This document shows, in pieces, positions 48,064-61,077 of a stretch of DNA of 64,000 nucleotides. This stretch comes from Stenopsyche tienmushanensis (taxonomy: Eukaryota > Arthropoda > Insecta > Trichoptera > Stenopsychidae). Location: positions 124,001 through 188,000 of the forward strand of contig WACJ01000409.1 in NCBI GenBank assembly GCA_008973525.1. The letters are read 5' to 3'. How positions within the stretch are numbered: the stretch's first letter is position 1; each line of letters opens with the position of its first letter. The notes under the pieces were generated by a model, which made no database searches, was not told the origin of the DNA, and saw only the letters and a program-made list of their open reading frames with translations. The position numbers and the translations under genes were made by a program.

Positions 48064-48726
48064 ACTTTTTTAAATAAACTTCAGCGTATTTCAACATGCG
48101 ATCTTCTTCTCCAACGGCATAATAGCCAACATTTTTTGAAGACACTTGTCACTTGAGATGAAAGTTGGATACTCAATGAGAATATCCAACGTAAACGGTC
48201 TTGGACCAAGGGTACAGAAGCTTTAACTGTAGCTAAACCTGGCCTACATCCAAAAAAAGTTTTGCTATGCATTTGGTGGGACTGGAAGGGGGTAGTTTAT
48301 TATGAGCTACTCCAGCAAGATGAAACGATCAATTCAACAAAATATTGTTTCCAACTAGACAATCTAAAGGATGCAATTGCCTGAAAACGGCCTGAATTAG
48401 CGATCAGACGATGCGTTATTTTTCATCACGATAACGCCAGGACTCGTGTGTTTTTGCCCGTCAGAAATAAATTATTATCATTTGACTGGGATGTTTTATC
48501 TCATCCTCCATACTCTCCGGACATAATCCCTTCAGATTATTATTTATTTCTTTCATTAAAAAAATCTTTACGTTGTAAAAATTTTAATTCAAAAAATGAT
48601 ATAAAAATGTACCTTGATCAATATTTTGTCAACAAATCTGGGAAATTTTGTCAAAAATGCATTATGAGGCTTCCGGAGAGATGGAGAAAGGTAATAGAAC
48701 AGAACGAAACATATAATTTTCAATAA
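48064..48726 (+). pseudogene. Mariner transposase catalytic region, broken
   Basis: One continuous frame covers the catalytic half. First Asp: VT, a TGA stop (48154-48156), then DESWIL. Next come AKPGLHPKKVLLCIWWDWKG and VVYYELL. Second Asp: IFHHDNAR. Third Asp, 34 residues later: PPYSPDIIPSDYYLF. The end is LPERWRKVIEQN. A second TGA lies at 48382-48384 within the DAIA-KRPEL region. The N-terminal DNA-binding domain is absent. All three catalytic Asp codons survive, but the protein cannot be made intact. Confidence 0.88.
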
Positions 48727-48800
48727 ATTTTGATGTAATACAAATTATTGTTTATTTTTGTCTTAATATGAAAACGAAAGAAACTTATGGGACACCCTAA
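48064..48800 (+). mobile_element. Mariner (cecropia-like), 5'-truncated
   Basis: Only the right end is present: reverse-complemented it reads TTAGGGTGTCCCATAAGTTT, followed outside by TA (48801-48802). The coding homology starts partway through the transposase, and no matching left end was found upstream. It belongs to a different mariner lineage from the complete element 2.2 kb away. Its transposase resembles Hsmar1/cecropia-type sequences (recalled family pattern, not searched). Confidence 0.85.
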
Positions 48801-48802
48801 TA

Positions 48803-51800
48803 TTTATTCCGCAGTTAGTATTTCATTGTTTTTAAATTATTTTTAGTTTTGAGATGATCGATTGAATAAATTCCAAAACAAAGCGATTTTAGTCATGTGA
48901 AAATTTTCCCACGTGTAGTGTTTGCACCCTAACATTTACGATAATAGCCCATGAACGAACCCACTGGGTCAACACATGGTCATAATGTTTGGACATAAAT
49001 TTGATATTGGCCATAGGATATCGACCTCATTACTTAATAACACTTGTTTGAACCCCTCTGTAAATGTAATTTGAGTTGAGAGTGTTAGCTCAATGCAACA
49101 GTTTTCCATCATGCTCAATGAAAATACATAGATTGAGGTGGATGTTTTTCTATATACCCTTGTATTTTTTTTTGTTGTTTTTGCATCAAATATTTGAAGA
49201 AGGTGAAATAAATTCGCTTCATATGCCCGCGAATATCGCTTAAAATTATAAACGATGCATGGTTGAATGCAAATTCGGCGGCGATGAATATTTATGGTTA
49301 AATATTTTCAGTGCCTAACGAGTGCCAACTGGGAGCCTTTTCAAACATTTTTATTTGCATTACAAGAATAAAGTAGAGGGTCAGTCTTTTGAATGTGGAC
49401 ATGAGTTACAGTGGCTTAATCCAAAAGCCTTGGCATGAATGTGTAAACATTTTGCTCCCTTACAAAGCGAACCCAGACAAGTGCCCGGGTCCGGTATCCG
49501 TTCCCAAGGTGTGCCTTCATCATACAGGTAATAGATATGTAATTAGATATGCAAATACCCATGTGTGGACATTCACATCGTCCATTCGTGTAAATTGATC
49601 TTATTAAACGTTGGACGAATCTTGGCTTTGATGGCCGTGGGCGTCGAATTGACGACCGGTTGACAGTGCAAATTTGTCAGCAGTGCCTGGATTATTATTT
49701 TTTTTTCGGGTTAAATCCGAGATTATTATCCGACATGATGGATAATATATTGATCGAGTCCAAATACTGCCGTGTTTCGAATACATCGTCCGTAAAATAT
49801 TCGCTTCCGTCATGCTAAGCGCTCAAGACAAACACGCTACTTACGCGCAGTAAAATCCTTCCTTTTAAAATAACGGTATCGAAAGAACGGCTTTTCGTAA
49901 ATAAAAGTTCAGCTCTCAAAGTCAAATTTGCAGACTTTATTTTAAAATGCTCGAATTTAGAAGCGATCTCACGTAGTTCGCGCCGACTATGGTAAGCAGT
50001 GATACACCCCTACGGAATCTCAATGCGGTACTGATACATCTTAATACGCCCCAGTTGCATCCAAATGTGATTGTATTGCATTCGTGGATTTAGCATATGC
50101 AATAGACGAAATTTACATGTCCGAACTCTAAGTCGGCAAAACTACTTTAAAAGTCATCACATTAGCATTTTATGCGGCTTAGAGTTGTTGCTCGTGCAGA
50201 CGAAGCGATTTAATATTTTCGGCTGAAACTACTGAAAATCGACAATAGAATTCGAAATGACGACGTTATTGTAATGCAAGAGGGGTGGCATAAGACAGAC
50301 AGGCAGGCACATCGACGAATAAAATGTTCTCCGCACGGTTGGGAAATTCCAGATTAATGGACCTCCCAATTTTCGACAAGACAATTCCATCAGAGCGTCA
50401 CCTAAGAGTTTCAATTCGTTGAAAATCGGCGATTGACCGCGCAGATATCAACATCAAGATGCAGGCCGTGTCCTGTTATCCTGTAGAGACATGGTCTTCA
50501 AACAAAGGATAAATGTGGGAATTATTCCCAAGGGACGAACTTGATCATTCGCAACACAATATCGAAGACGTTGATTGCAAACTTAACAATTGAGTGCTTT
50601 CCATGTAAAATATATAAACTCTAATCAATAATTATTTTCGGTTAATACGCATATGATCCATTTACAAACACTATAAATTTATTGTAACTAGTCGACATGA
50701 TAACATATTTTATGGAAATGCTGATGATATTAATTATGCATGCATATGTATCTTGTTCTTCCGCAACTGCTTTATCTTCTGCAACTCACCATGGTTCAAT
50801 AAAATCTTATTCAATAAGTTGATGAACGTCTGAATTGATAAATTTACTGTGGGGAGAATCCATATATTCGATGTCTTCTAGACAAGCCAAGCTCAGGAAT
50901 AGATACTTCTAAAACTAGTGAAAGCTAGCTTCTTAAAATTACCATATCCTTCATAGAGGATTTCCATAGATTAAGTTAGAATATGATTATTTGAATAAAA
51001 GTTCAAGATCTCACCGATTATACCAATACTTGGAGCAAGTCTGCATATTAAAAACGACCAAGAATATGTATTTTTGATACTTTTAAATGGAAAGATTGAG
51101 AATCTTCATCGGATACTCTTTGTCTTTCATACACACAGTTGTTTTACCTGTTAACACCCATTGTGCTGTATTAGCTCGTTTCGAATACAACACACTACCG
51201 TTCTGGAGTATTAACGAGTTTCTTCTGTATTCATTTTCTGTTCTTCGTTTTCTTATATCACAATCGAGACTTAGTTCGGCGGTGCTAATTGCAGACGTGT
51301 TGCATATTTTGTTTGCTTTGCTTTAAAATCTCCTTTGTTTGGGGCATTTAGGAGTCCTATTAAGATTGTATGACTCGTTCGGTTTTCTGGACGTGCTCGA
51401 CATGATCAAGTCTTCGAGATGATTCAACTCGGATTACGTGAGACGGGTAATGTCACTGTGCGCATACACGATGTAAAAAAATGCATCCGAATTTAAAATG
51501 GCAGCGAAGATGAAAAAATATCCAGCGGTGAAATCGTGAGATCTTCTTGAGACCATGATGCATCGCCGTTTTGCCTGTATTCTTTGCCCGATGTGAATAG
51601 TTTGAATGCATGTTTAAATCCTATTCCGCTTGGATGATGTCTAGTTCAGATAAGCGAGCTTAGAGTAAATGTCATGCCGAAAGAGCGGCGCTGGTAAAAT
51701 TCACCAGCATCGGTCTAGAAGTGTCCGCAAGGTCCAACTGGCGTCGGACTGTCTTCCAGCGACTGCCGGATTGTCTAGAAGTTCGCTTCATTAAAATTCA

Positions 51801-54800
51801 TCAAAATATATGTGCGTGAGTCCATTCATTGGGCTCTCGTGTCGCCGAAGCACGAAGATTGTGTAATGACGTTTACCTGCGATCAACTTCCAGAAGACGT
51901 GGGCGAACTAGCTGAATGGTTTTTATTTACAACCTTGCCTGATCAAGTTGAGGTCTCACCGTTGAGGACCTCGCCCACGCCACTGCAGCAACGCATCGAG
52001 CCGATACACTTCATCTGGACGTAGTACAACACCCCCGAAGCCTTTCAAAGGCAGCTGCTAAAGGAAAAAAGAGGCTTCGACGCCATTAAATTTATGCACT
52101 TGTTATGGCGTCATCAGAACATTAATGTCTTGGAACACCGAAACGCTTAAAATAACACCGACTTCAATTACTGGACTAAAGATTTTTTTTATTCCAGCAG
52201 ATGCAATCCGATGAAAATAAACGTTGTGGGCTTAAGTGCATCTTTCTTCTTCCTCATGCACCTTCTAAAAATGATGGTTGGCAAATACCACTTGAGGTCT
52301 TTTCTTGTGTCCATCCCAGAACATAAAGTATGGTAGTCTGTCGATCTTTTCAATGCTGATAATTTTATCTTCATACCTAATTCTTTCAATGCATATTCAT
52401 GCCTCGGAATATTAAAATCATCTGAAGAAATCAATCCTAAATTTAAAGCTACACGATTTTTTCTTCTTGCAAAATAGTGCAACAAACTGATAATTGAATA
52501 ATTTTTGCTCGATCAGTTTTCATAGCAAATTTATATTTTTACACTAGCCAATCCTATAGATTTGAATCCAAGATTTTTTTAAATATCTAGTTCTGCCAAC
52601 AGATTTTCAATACCTATCTATATTTCATTTTGGCATTGGCTGCTGACCAAATTTTAATGACTTATTTGGCAAAATATATTTTATAAAGCTTGGTCTAAAA
52701 ATTTCTATAAAATTCCTCGATGTTTGTAATATCAGAGAAAACCTATTTATACGTAAGCATTTATATCGTAAGTTTCTTATTAAAACGTATGAATTTAAGG
52801 ATTTCCATAAATTTATCTCCATGACGCGAAGAAAAAGGTCAATCTTATTTCTTTGACAAAAATGCATAATTTCCCGATACTACATACATTTTGCATTTTT
52901 TTTACTATAAGATTCTTCAATCTCTTTATTTTCAGATTCTGAAATTTCAATTTCAACCCCGCTTTAACACAGTATTGATATTTGGTTCGACATTGGAAAG
53001 AAGATCTCAATAGAATGATTAGTTTTACATTTCTTACCGGAGAAATAATTTTCTATTTCAAATGATGCATAACCAATATACTTGAGCTAAGACAAATAAC
53101 ACCTAATTTATTGTGCATGTGCAAATTGTATGCAGGTGATGGAAATTCTTAAAAATTGCGCATCTTGCGGTCTTACTTATTGACCTGCTTTGATTCTTCT
53201 TTGTATTATTGGAATTAACCACCGGGATTATCTATGGTTATTGTTAGAATCACCATTTCTTCAGTGTCGAAGCAATTCGAAACATTATTTAAGGCCTGTA
53301 AATGCTTTGGAAATAATTTGAATTTATTGACAATATTTCATATATAAGCTCGAAATTCGAGGTTGGAAATTTTAATAGCGCAAAGCACTTATCGTTTTTA
53401 TATTGAACATATTTTTATTGGCTGCCATAAAAATATAAGTTTTGTTCATACATTTGTATGTATTAAATTCGAATGGTTCAGCATTGAATGCGTATGTAGA
53501 TCAAACCGAAAAGATAATGTATGTAGGAGTAGGTGATATTGTCTTCTTTTCAGCTTGAAGCTGTTCAAATACAAGAAATTCCACTTCATTTGATGTTCTG
53601 AATAAATAATACGGGATTATAAGCTCTGAAAATTAGTATTCAGTTAGCAACTTTATTTCTTGTAAAACCAGGAAGGCCTTGTCGGCTAATTTTTTTCTCG
53701 GATTGAAAATTATTGTGTAGCCTTTGCGTGTTTTCTACTTGGCACGGTCGCGTGGACCTGCAAACATGAGTACGACCCATTCACAGGTCGACCCACACTT
53801 GCAGACTGGTTTTATCAATGAAAATATTGAGAAACCGAGTTACGAGACAGGTAATTTACGACTCTGGCAAAATTGAATGTGTTCGCAAGAGATTTCCATA
53901 AATCAAAAAGGGAACGAACGAACCGAAGAGACTCTTGCTAGGCATGCAAAAAAACCCTCGAAGGATGCCAAAAGGAAGATTATAAAACATTAGCCCTGGG
54001 CCGATGGGAACTACATTTGCCACATGTGCTCTACATGCATTTAAGCCCATCGATTTGAATAATGCTTGTTTAGCCTTTTTTTTCCTTAATACTTGGAGCG
54101 AATGGTGCCCAAACTGTCTTCGAAAAATGCGTTAATTTCTTCAGCACGATAAGAGTTTTTTAACACCAATAGATGGATAAAACGTGTTCTGGAAAACTGG
54201 AATTCAATAAAACGACATTGGATTGTTTGCTTGGGTTCATCTCGAAATTCAGTTATCCGATTCAAACATATCCCTTAAGATTACACTCGATAGTGGAAGT
54301 ATTTGAATTTAATTTTTTTGTACCTAAACAAAGAATCATATATTTGACGGAGCGATTAGAATTTTTACCATATTCGCGACGTATGACAAATTTATCCCTG
54401 CCATTGTTTTCATTATCACGATTTTCTATGTTGTCTTTGTTCTTCTATTGAAAATTTGATGGCGGTCAAAGTATAATATTTTTATGGATTTGTTGCAATA
54501 ATTGTTCTTATTGGAAGTCCAATATTGTGAACAATCACAACTTTAAATAACTTTTAACAATACATGTCAAAAATATTCGTCGCTCCAAATTATTGATAAT
54601 ATTTAAAGCGTTTAAGTATCTTTGTTCTTTAAATTAACCTATCTATTAAAGGCGGCTTAATATCTATAACACTTTGGCGAATCGTTGTTCATGAACTTTC
54701 AGCTAATATTTTGGCATTCTAATTTGGGTAAAATTCGTGCAATATCGATACTCCACAAAATTAGTTTTGCCTAAGAGCAATGTGAGTCATCTTAGAAAGT

Positions 54801-56095
54801 GTGCTTTTTGAATGAACAAATTGATTAATAGTTGAACTAAGAAATCGTGATTCGATTGTATACTTTTACGTGCAATCTCAAATTACGGTCAATAATGAAT
54901 ATTATTTTATATATAATGTCCAAGCATGAGATCGTGTCCGTTGGTCTTCGGACTTGTTCTTCGACAATGGGTCGAACGTGTACATTAACCCAGGTGACCG
55001 GGGAGAAATCCAAAAATTTATACTGAAAAAATTGAACTTAGACAAGTTTCACTTTAAGTGCATGTTGCTGCTTTTTTCTTAGGATCAAAGCTGACGTTAA
55101 ACCGTGACCTTTCCATTTCTTTAAAAGTGAAGGTTCAAGAAGTTATCTCACTGCGCGTAAAAGGCTCTTAACCAAATAACAGGGACAATGTTGAAAAAAA
55201 ATCAATTTACTCCGAAAATATAATTATACGGATCGACAAAGTCTCTGTGCTATAAATCCAAATCATCCTGATGGAATTTATCGAGGAATTTTCATCGGAA
55301 GTGCCCCGTCCACTAATGTGGATCTCGGATACCGATATCCAAGAAATGTAATAAATACTACAGTTTGCGGTCACCGATCAACGACCGCTCTATTAAATAT
55401 CTTCAATCAACTTCTTCATTTAATTTACTTCCACATCCTCAATCATCCTCTTGTATCCCCATGCCGATTTTATTATGTTCTTCCATTCCGAGGCGAAATT
55501 GCGTTCATCTCCTCGAGGCCCACCGCCGAATTCACGACCCGCGTCATACATGCAAACACGCCTTTTCAACCTGTCATATCCCATTTTTTTGCCACATTTT
55601 TGCACAGCCATTGTTTCAGTCGGATCCATCTGATTATAGCCAAGCTCCGGAGACAATAAATGTTTCCTGTGCTTTATTTAACGTCCGTCGTTGACACCAT
55701 TGTGACATGTGTGCGGCAAGCGTGCCACGATTCATAATGCCGTGCATATTTTAAACACGTTCCGATGTCGGGAAATGTCTAGGTATCCTTCTCATTGTCC
55801 AAACTGGACAAGTTCATTGACAAACTGCTTTTTGCATTCGCATGTAATGAACATTCTTCCGGTTAGATTGCCAACGTAATATTTCGCCTGGTTTTGCTAC
55901 TGGACACCCGCGCCGTGACTCATGATGGCTCCGAATGTTGGAACAAAAAAGTTACATGCGATTATTCGCATGAGTTCATTCTGGTTCAACAGTCGCTGAA
56001 AAGATTACATGATGCATTTTTTCCGCATAAAAAGCGCTTAACAACAACAAGAATCTAGCACATTCATTAGTTAATAAGCATGAAATGTAAATATA
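48803..56095 (+). other. Intron sequence, nothing recognised
   Basis: Seven kilobases without coding homology or transposon ends. Minus-strand frames at 52189-52485 and 52625-53010 are AT-rich and have no recognised domain. A GC-richer patch at 51640-52030 carries a 70-codon plus-strand frame with no homology. Overlapping frames at 55318-55694 on both strands are also unrecognised. Confidence 0.4.
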
Positions 56096-56174
56096 CCAGG
56101 TCAGTCCAAAAGTTCGTGCGCATTTTTAAATAGTGTAAATAAATCACAGTTTAACATTAGATTTCGAACCTGTC

Positions 56175-56212
56175 GATTATTTTTAGGGCGTATTTACCCC
56201 CTAAAAATAATC
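56175..56212. repeat. Perfect 14-bp inverted repeat in the mariner
   Basis: GATTATTTTTAGGG (56175-56188) and CCCTAAAAATAATC (56199-56212) are perfectly complementary around a 10-nt loop. This fits neither mariner coding sequence nor the element's ends. It may be a footprint of another small insertion. Confidence 0.6.
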
Positions 56213-56226
56213 TTTTAGGTATTCGA

Positions 56227-56875
56227 TGGGATATGTATGATGTGATTTATTATAAACTTTTAGAACCAAATCAAACCAATAATGCAGATATTTACAGTGT
56301 CGTTTAAACTTATAATTGATTAACCTCTTAACCGGGGAATTTAGTTTTGCGCATGTTAAAAAGTGTTTATGTGCAACGGGGAATCGTTTATTTTATTGGC
56401 GTGACGGATTATTTCGTCAAGGCAATAGTAAACTAAAATAATCAGTAACTCTTCATGCCCACAAGAGAGTAATTTTTGAAAGGTTTTGATGGAATATTTA
56501 GTCATACTCACTACAGTTGCTTATTTTGGAATGACGAAATATTTCGTCATACTCGGTTAAGAGGTTAAAAAACGCCCGCGATTGGTAAATATCAAGAAAG
56601 TTTGTTTCATCATGATATACAACTCAAATAACGCTGCAAAAAATTAGTGAATTTAATTGGGAGCTTTTCCCGCATCCTCCAAGTTATTTTCATATATTTC
56701 GTGCCTTAATTTTTTTTTTTACTAGAAGAAAGTTAAATCCTAAACAGGATATACAAAATGGACTTTCAAGTTTTTTTCCATCAAAACCAGTATCTTTCTA
56801 CAGCAATGGAATTATAAAGCTACCTGTAAGATGGTGACAAATTGTAGATAGTGGAGGAAAATATATCATTGATTT
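56227..56875 (+). pseudogene. Mariner transposase remnants
   Basis: Readable blocks in order: WDMYDVIYYKLLEPNQTNNA (56227-56286), then the nested insertion, then KRPRLVN with FHHD (near 56570-56610), FNWELFPHPP joined directly to SYFHIFRAL (56653-56709), and FFPSKPVSFY, GIIKLPVRW, IVDSGGKYIID (near 56770-56875). Comparison with the mariner pattern shows about seven residues lost between PHPP and the third catalytic position, removing the conserved YSPD segment and the Asp. Several frameshifts separate the blocks, and a stop follows KLPVRW. Non-functional. Confidence 0.82.
56324..56564. mobile_element. Nested TTAA-flanked MITE
   Basis: A 241-bp insertion bounded by TTAA (56320-56323 and 56565-56568). 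The ends are CCTCTTAACCG on the left and the same sequence reverse-complemented on the right. Internal palindromes include GACGAAATATTTCGTC (56533-56548) and a GACGGATTATTTCGTC block (56403-56418). TTAA target use and CC-starting ends suggest a piggyBac-like source. It interrupts the mariner transposase remnant, so it inserted after that element. Confidence 0.75.
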
Positions 56876-56923
56876 AATTTAAAAACATTTCAAAAATGCG
56901 CACGAATTTTTGGACTGACATGA

Positions 56924-59900
56924 TTATTAATCATCCTTATTTAATTAAACTGGAATAAGTTTTTTAAAAATGAATCTATGGGAGGGTTGAGAATTTTTAA
57001 TCTACATGTAGCGTAATATTGTCAGACTAATTAATTATATAAATTTTTAAACTTTTTCAGAACAAGAGAGTTACGATAAAGCTTGATTAGAGTTTTGGAA
57101 AGTTTTACCACAATCTTAAATATAAACCCGAACCTCACGTATGTGTTAAACCAGGGGTGTACAACATCGTTTTTAATTAATATCCTATTACATTTTCAGG
57201 AAAAGATGCTCATTAAATTCATTGAATGTTAATGTTACATTCGCTCTGATGTTTTTTGGGTGAGCTTTCATATATAAAATCTTAAAATATGACTGTTTTG
57301 TTTTAAGATGTTAATTAAAGTTCTTTCTTTATTTTTATCTGCAAGATGAGAGCTTTGTAGGTCTTTGGGGCTTCCAGACATCTTTATATCCATTTAATGC
57401 TATATAACGTTCATATGCCGTCTACCTGGCGGGTCTATTGACTTTTTTAAGATCTCTTTTGATTCCCGAGGGCACCATTCCGATATTTCTTTACTCGGTC
57501 CAATAACATACAAAATATATAGCTACGTACATGAACTTTAAATGTAATAAAATTCTACGTCCATTCGATATGTTGTGATCTTAAAATAATACAGAAGAGG
57601 TTTTTTCTTTTAGAGTATTTTTAGATTAGATAGAAAATGTATTTACACAGGTCAAGAAGCAATCTTAGCGCCTGCTTGTTTATATAAGAATTAACGTCGA
57701 TCTTCTAACATCATTGTCAATAAATCTTTGGCTGCGTTCAGGTCACTAATGCATCTCAGGCTTATATTACGAAGACTTTTTCATACGACATCGAAATAGA
57801 GCTAAATCGATCCAAGCATTTTATGTTTTGGATTTGTCATCGAATGAATTCGTGCTTTTGCACGATTTCAGCAAGAACCGCTGTTAGAGCATCGTTCTTT
57901 TCTTTGGCGCTGCATGAACAAAAAAGGTCAATTTCATAGGAGTAAACCGCGAATTATGTCCGCATGTAAGGTTATTCAACATTTGCAAAACCAATTCAGC
58001 ATGGTTATTTATGGTGTTTATATACGTTTATACGGGCAACGTTACAGTATACGCTTCGTTAACTGCATATACTGAATTGTTTATTGCATAAAAAATGCAA
58101 ATGCGCACATGCCGATACGCGAGGCCAATATCCTTTCAAAATTTGCTGCTAAAACACCAATTTAAATATTTGTCGACGACGCCTGTGTGGTGCGATAATC
58201 CAAAAACATCGATATATGTCCACCGAAAAATATATATTTGACACCCGACGGAATAATATTTTTTCAAGGAATTAACACGGTTCGGGCGGCACGGTGATAT
58301 TTATTTTGGATGAAAAAAAATCGATTCGCACTGCATCACTTTTTTGCTCTAATTTTCTGTGGTGTGATTTTATTCGGTATGTGCGAGGAATGTGCTGAAT
58401 GCTGCATTTTTTGATATTCAAAGCATCCAGCTCGTTGGGGTAGAATATGTGGATTGAAGCGTTAATGATATGGCAGCTAAGTGCTAAAATTTTTCAACGG
58501 GCTTAACCCTCTTTTATATATAGAATTCCACGGCATTCAACATTTTTGACATATAAGAGACCCGGAATATGATATTTAAAAATATGAAAATGAAATACTT
58601 GAATAGGAATCAAATGTGTGCGAGATATGGATGTCATAATAGCACGTAGTCGGAAGCATTGAAGAATGGTTTACATTCAAAAGGCTTACCCTCTATTATA
58701 AAATTATGCATTAACTGAATAGTTAGATATTTATGATTTCTTAAATACCTACAATACTAAATCTATGTTATAATTTACCTGATTTACATTGTGTATACAA
58801 ATATGTAACACTGACTGAAACAAAAATTAGCTTTGTAGATATGGGTGCAATGAAAATATCTTCAGATGGAAAACTGTACTAGAATGATTATATTTGTTTT
58901 CTGGAACAATAAAGAATATTTACATTTCTGGAATGGCATTATTTTGTGACAAATCAGACGATTTTTTCCCTGAGAATTAAGTCGATAAAAGAAAAATGGG
59001 GGTAGTATGGGAGCCTTTGGGAATATTTTCTTTTAATTGCGTTCGTATCAAACATTAATTTTTCAGCAAAATATATAAATTCAAACATGCATTTAATCTG
59101 AATTCAGTTAAAATGGGTTAAGATTAGACGAAAAAATAAAATCGCAGATGTTCAAGACTTACGTTTGGATATTCACAGCATCTCGATCATGTTTCATCGT
59201 CATCCAATACGTTCATCTCAGAATTTAAGGCTTCGATCTCACGCGAACCTCGCATTTTTTTGCGCACAGAGCCTCCAAAACTCATATGGAAATTTCCAAA
59301 TAAAGATTTATGCGTGATCGTTGACACCTAGAGAGAAAATCGTGTTAATTTATCTATCGCCGACTAACGTATAAGTTACACATTAACACCATTATTGCGG
59401 GCTCGATACGTTTCCTATATTGCACGACTTGTTAATGAGCAAATTCCGATATGATCAAACGACGCCTTTCTCATTCAAATCTCAACGAAGCTACATTTTC
59501 ATCACAAACCACAACAAAAAGTGCTAAAAATTCATTCACAAATGAATGGTCACATCTTTGTAAATAGGCGCATGATCTCTGTCAAAGCCACGTCTCACAA
59601 TGCTATTTTTACACGGGCAAATACAATCATTTTGCATATGATACAAAGCCATAATAACCATAATAAATTTCGATTATCCACGGAGATCAATTGGAGCTTT
59701 AAATTCGCTATTTTTATCACGCTCTGTTACGTTTATGGTACGTCGTAAATGTGTCGTTCCAAATTTGTCTTGTCCCCGGAACGATCAAATCCTTTTAAAT
59801 CTTAAAGGAATTGAGGCCGTTGAAAGGATACATAATGAATAATAAATAAATGTACCTTAATGAAGCAATCCTCTATACACGCACTAAAACCCTTTGAAGC

Positions 59901-60408
59901 GACTGCTTTATGTCGTTTTAACGTCATACATAAATTTTAAATAGATAAATAGATGAGAGACGAGATGAATCATTTCTTAATTTGTTCAATTTAGATACGA
60001 AGCTCTTAAAGGCTCTATATATTTTTTTATGACATACGACGAACAGTCGAAAAATCTTACAACAGATTTGATGTATTTTAAACCTTTTAGTCCCGATCGA
60101 AGCCAATTAGATAAAGTTTGAGGGACATATTAACAAATATAGGAAGAACAAATTAATTCCAATGTTATTTTCATATTCGTTCAAAATCACACAAATAATT
60201 TCAATTGAAAATCATTAGAAAAAATGGCGATGTTGTTTTTCTTTATTACCCCGTATTATTGTAATGTCATAATATCAAATTGAAATATTATCTTAGTAAA
60301 TGCCAAAAGTATCATCTATTCATTGACAAATATATTGTATTTGAAATAAAATTAATTTTCTATGCAGTCGATGATACTAGTTAATTACTCCATCAAAATA
60401 TACTTATA
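56924..60408 (+). other. Intron sequence, nothing recognised
   Basis: No coding homology. A lone hAT-like CAGGGGTGTACAAC at 57152 has no partner end. Confidence 0.4.
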
Positions 60409-60540
60409 CACTTGGGTCTGTTTTTATGCGAATTTGAAGTTATGCGGTTTTCAAAAATAATGGAACTTATCCCTCAGTTTTCTATGTAGTTCAAGTATTT
60501 TTTTATATGCGACGCTATCGCATAAAAACAGATCTAAGTG
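60409..60540. mobile_element. 132-bp MITE with 23-bp inverted repeats
   Basis: Flanked by TA (60407-60408 and 60541-60542). The left end CACTTGGGTCTGTTTTTATG and the right end in reverse complement CACTTAGATCTGTTTTTATG differ at two positions; both continue with CGA. The size, TA flanks and lack of coding sequence identify a Tc1/mariner-type MITE. Its autonomous partner is not in this window. Confidence 0.85.
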
Positions 60541-60577
60541 TATATTAAACAAGATTTTCATACATCGTTCTACATTC

Positions 60578-60642
60578 ACGGCGATATTTCGTCGTTGCAA
60601 CTTTCACGAGTTTTGACATCGATGATATATCGACGTCCGGCA
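60578..60642 (-). repeat. CGATATATCG-containing repeat, copy 2
   Basis: The reverse complement begins TGCCGGACGTCGATATATC and ends AACGACGAAATATCGCCGTG, aligning along its length with 27490-27556. The second CGATATATCG has mutated to CGAAATATCG. Confidence 0.65.
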
Positions 60643-60732
60643 CTACTTAATTAATTTTGAGATAAACCCAAACATGTACTATTGTACATAATTCAAGAAC
60701 TAATTCATTATGTCAATTTATTATATACCGTA

Positions 60733-60754
60733 TCTCAAAATGAAACTCGGACAC
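60733..60754 (+). mobile_element. Solo transposon end related to 62352-62432
   Basis: TCTCAAAATGAAACTCGGAC followed by AC matches the inverted-repeat arms of the small element at 62352-62432. No partner end was found nearby. Confidence 0.5.
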
Positions 60755-61036
60755 ATATTTGTGTAATGTACTCGTTGATTTGTTTGTGCAATAAAATGGC
60801 ACTTTATTGATGTGATTGTGTTTTTGTTATGTGGAACAAAAAAGAATTGCCAGCTATGGTGATAAAAACTGATATATCAAGATGATGAATTATCATCTAT
60901 CACAACACTGATTCGCGCAGCATCACCATGTTGATTGTTAATAAAAGAAATGTTTCATAATCCTGATTTATTACGAGGTGCCATCCAAAGAGCACGTAAC
61001 AGCAATAAAACTGGATGCCTTCGATTCAGCATCGAC

Positions 61037-61077
61037 GAAGACCAGTACCGGTGGTAGCATTGGCGAAACTGGTCTTC
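61037..61077. other. 10-bp perfect stem hairpin
   Basis: GAAGACCAGT (61037-61046) pairs perfectly with ACTGGTCTTC (61068-61077) around a 21-nt loop, in a GC-richer patch (about 61000-61270). The stem is too short for a microRNA precursor as seen. It may belong to a regulatory element. Confidence 0.3.

Larger units (their letters stand above)
56096..56923 (+). mobile_element. Decayed mariner with nested insertion
   Basis: The left end is CCAGGTCAGTCCAAAAGTTC, preceded by TA (56094-56095). The right end in reverse complement reads TCATGTCAGTCCAAAAATTC. Both continue with GTGCGCATTTTT. Between them are ordered pieces of a mariner transposase, interrupted by a 241-bp TTAA-flanked element. This is the parent family of the 190-bp MITE at 15514 and the solo end at 25570. 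It is heavily decayed and clearly older than the mariner at 44554. Confidence 0.88.

Noticed and set aside
52189..53010. Cluster of minus-strand open frames (98, 80 and 65 codons)
   Set aside because: No recognised domain, strong Lys/Ile/Leu bias expected from AT-rich DNA, different frames, and no splice signals linking them.
55318..55694. Overlapping open frames of up to 113 codons on both strands
   Set aside because: Stop-free stretches on several frames reflect local base composition. No homology or start context supports any of them.
57152..57165. CAGGGGTGTACAAC, hAT-like terminus
   Set aside because: No opposite end or 8-bp duplication, and the match is too short alone.
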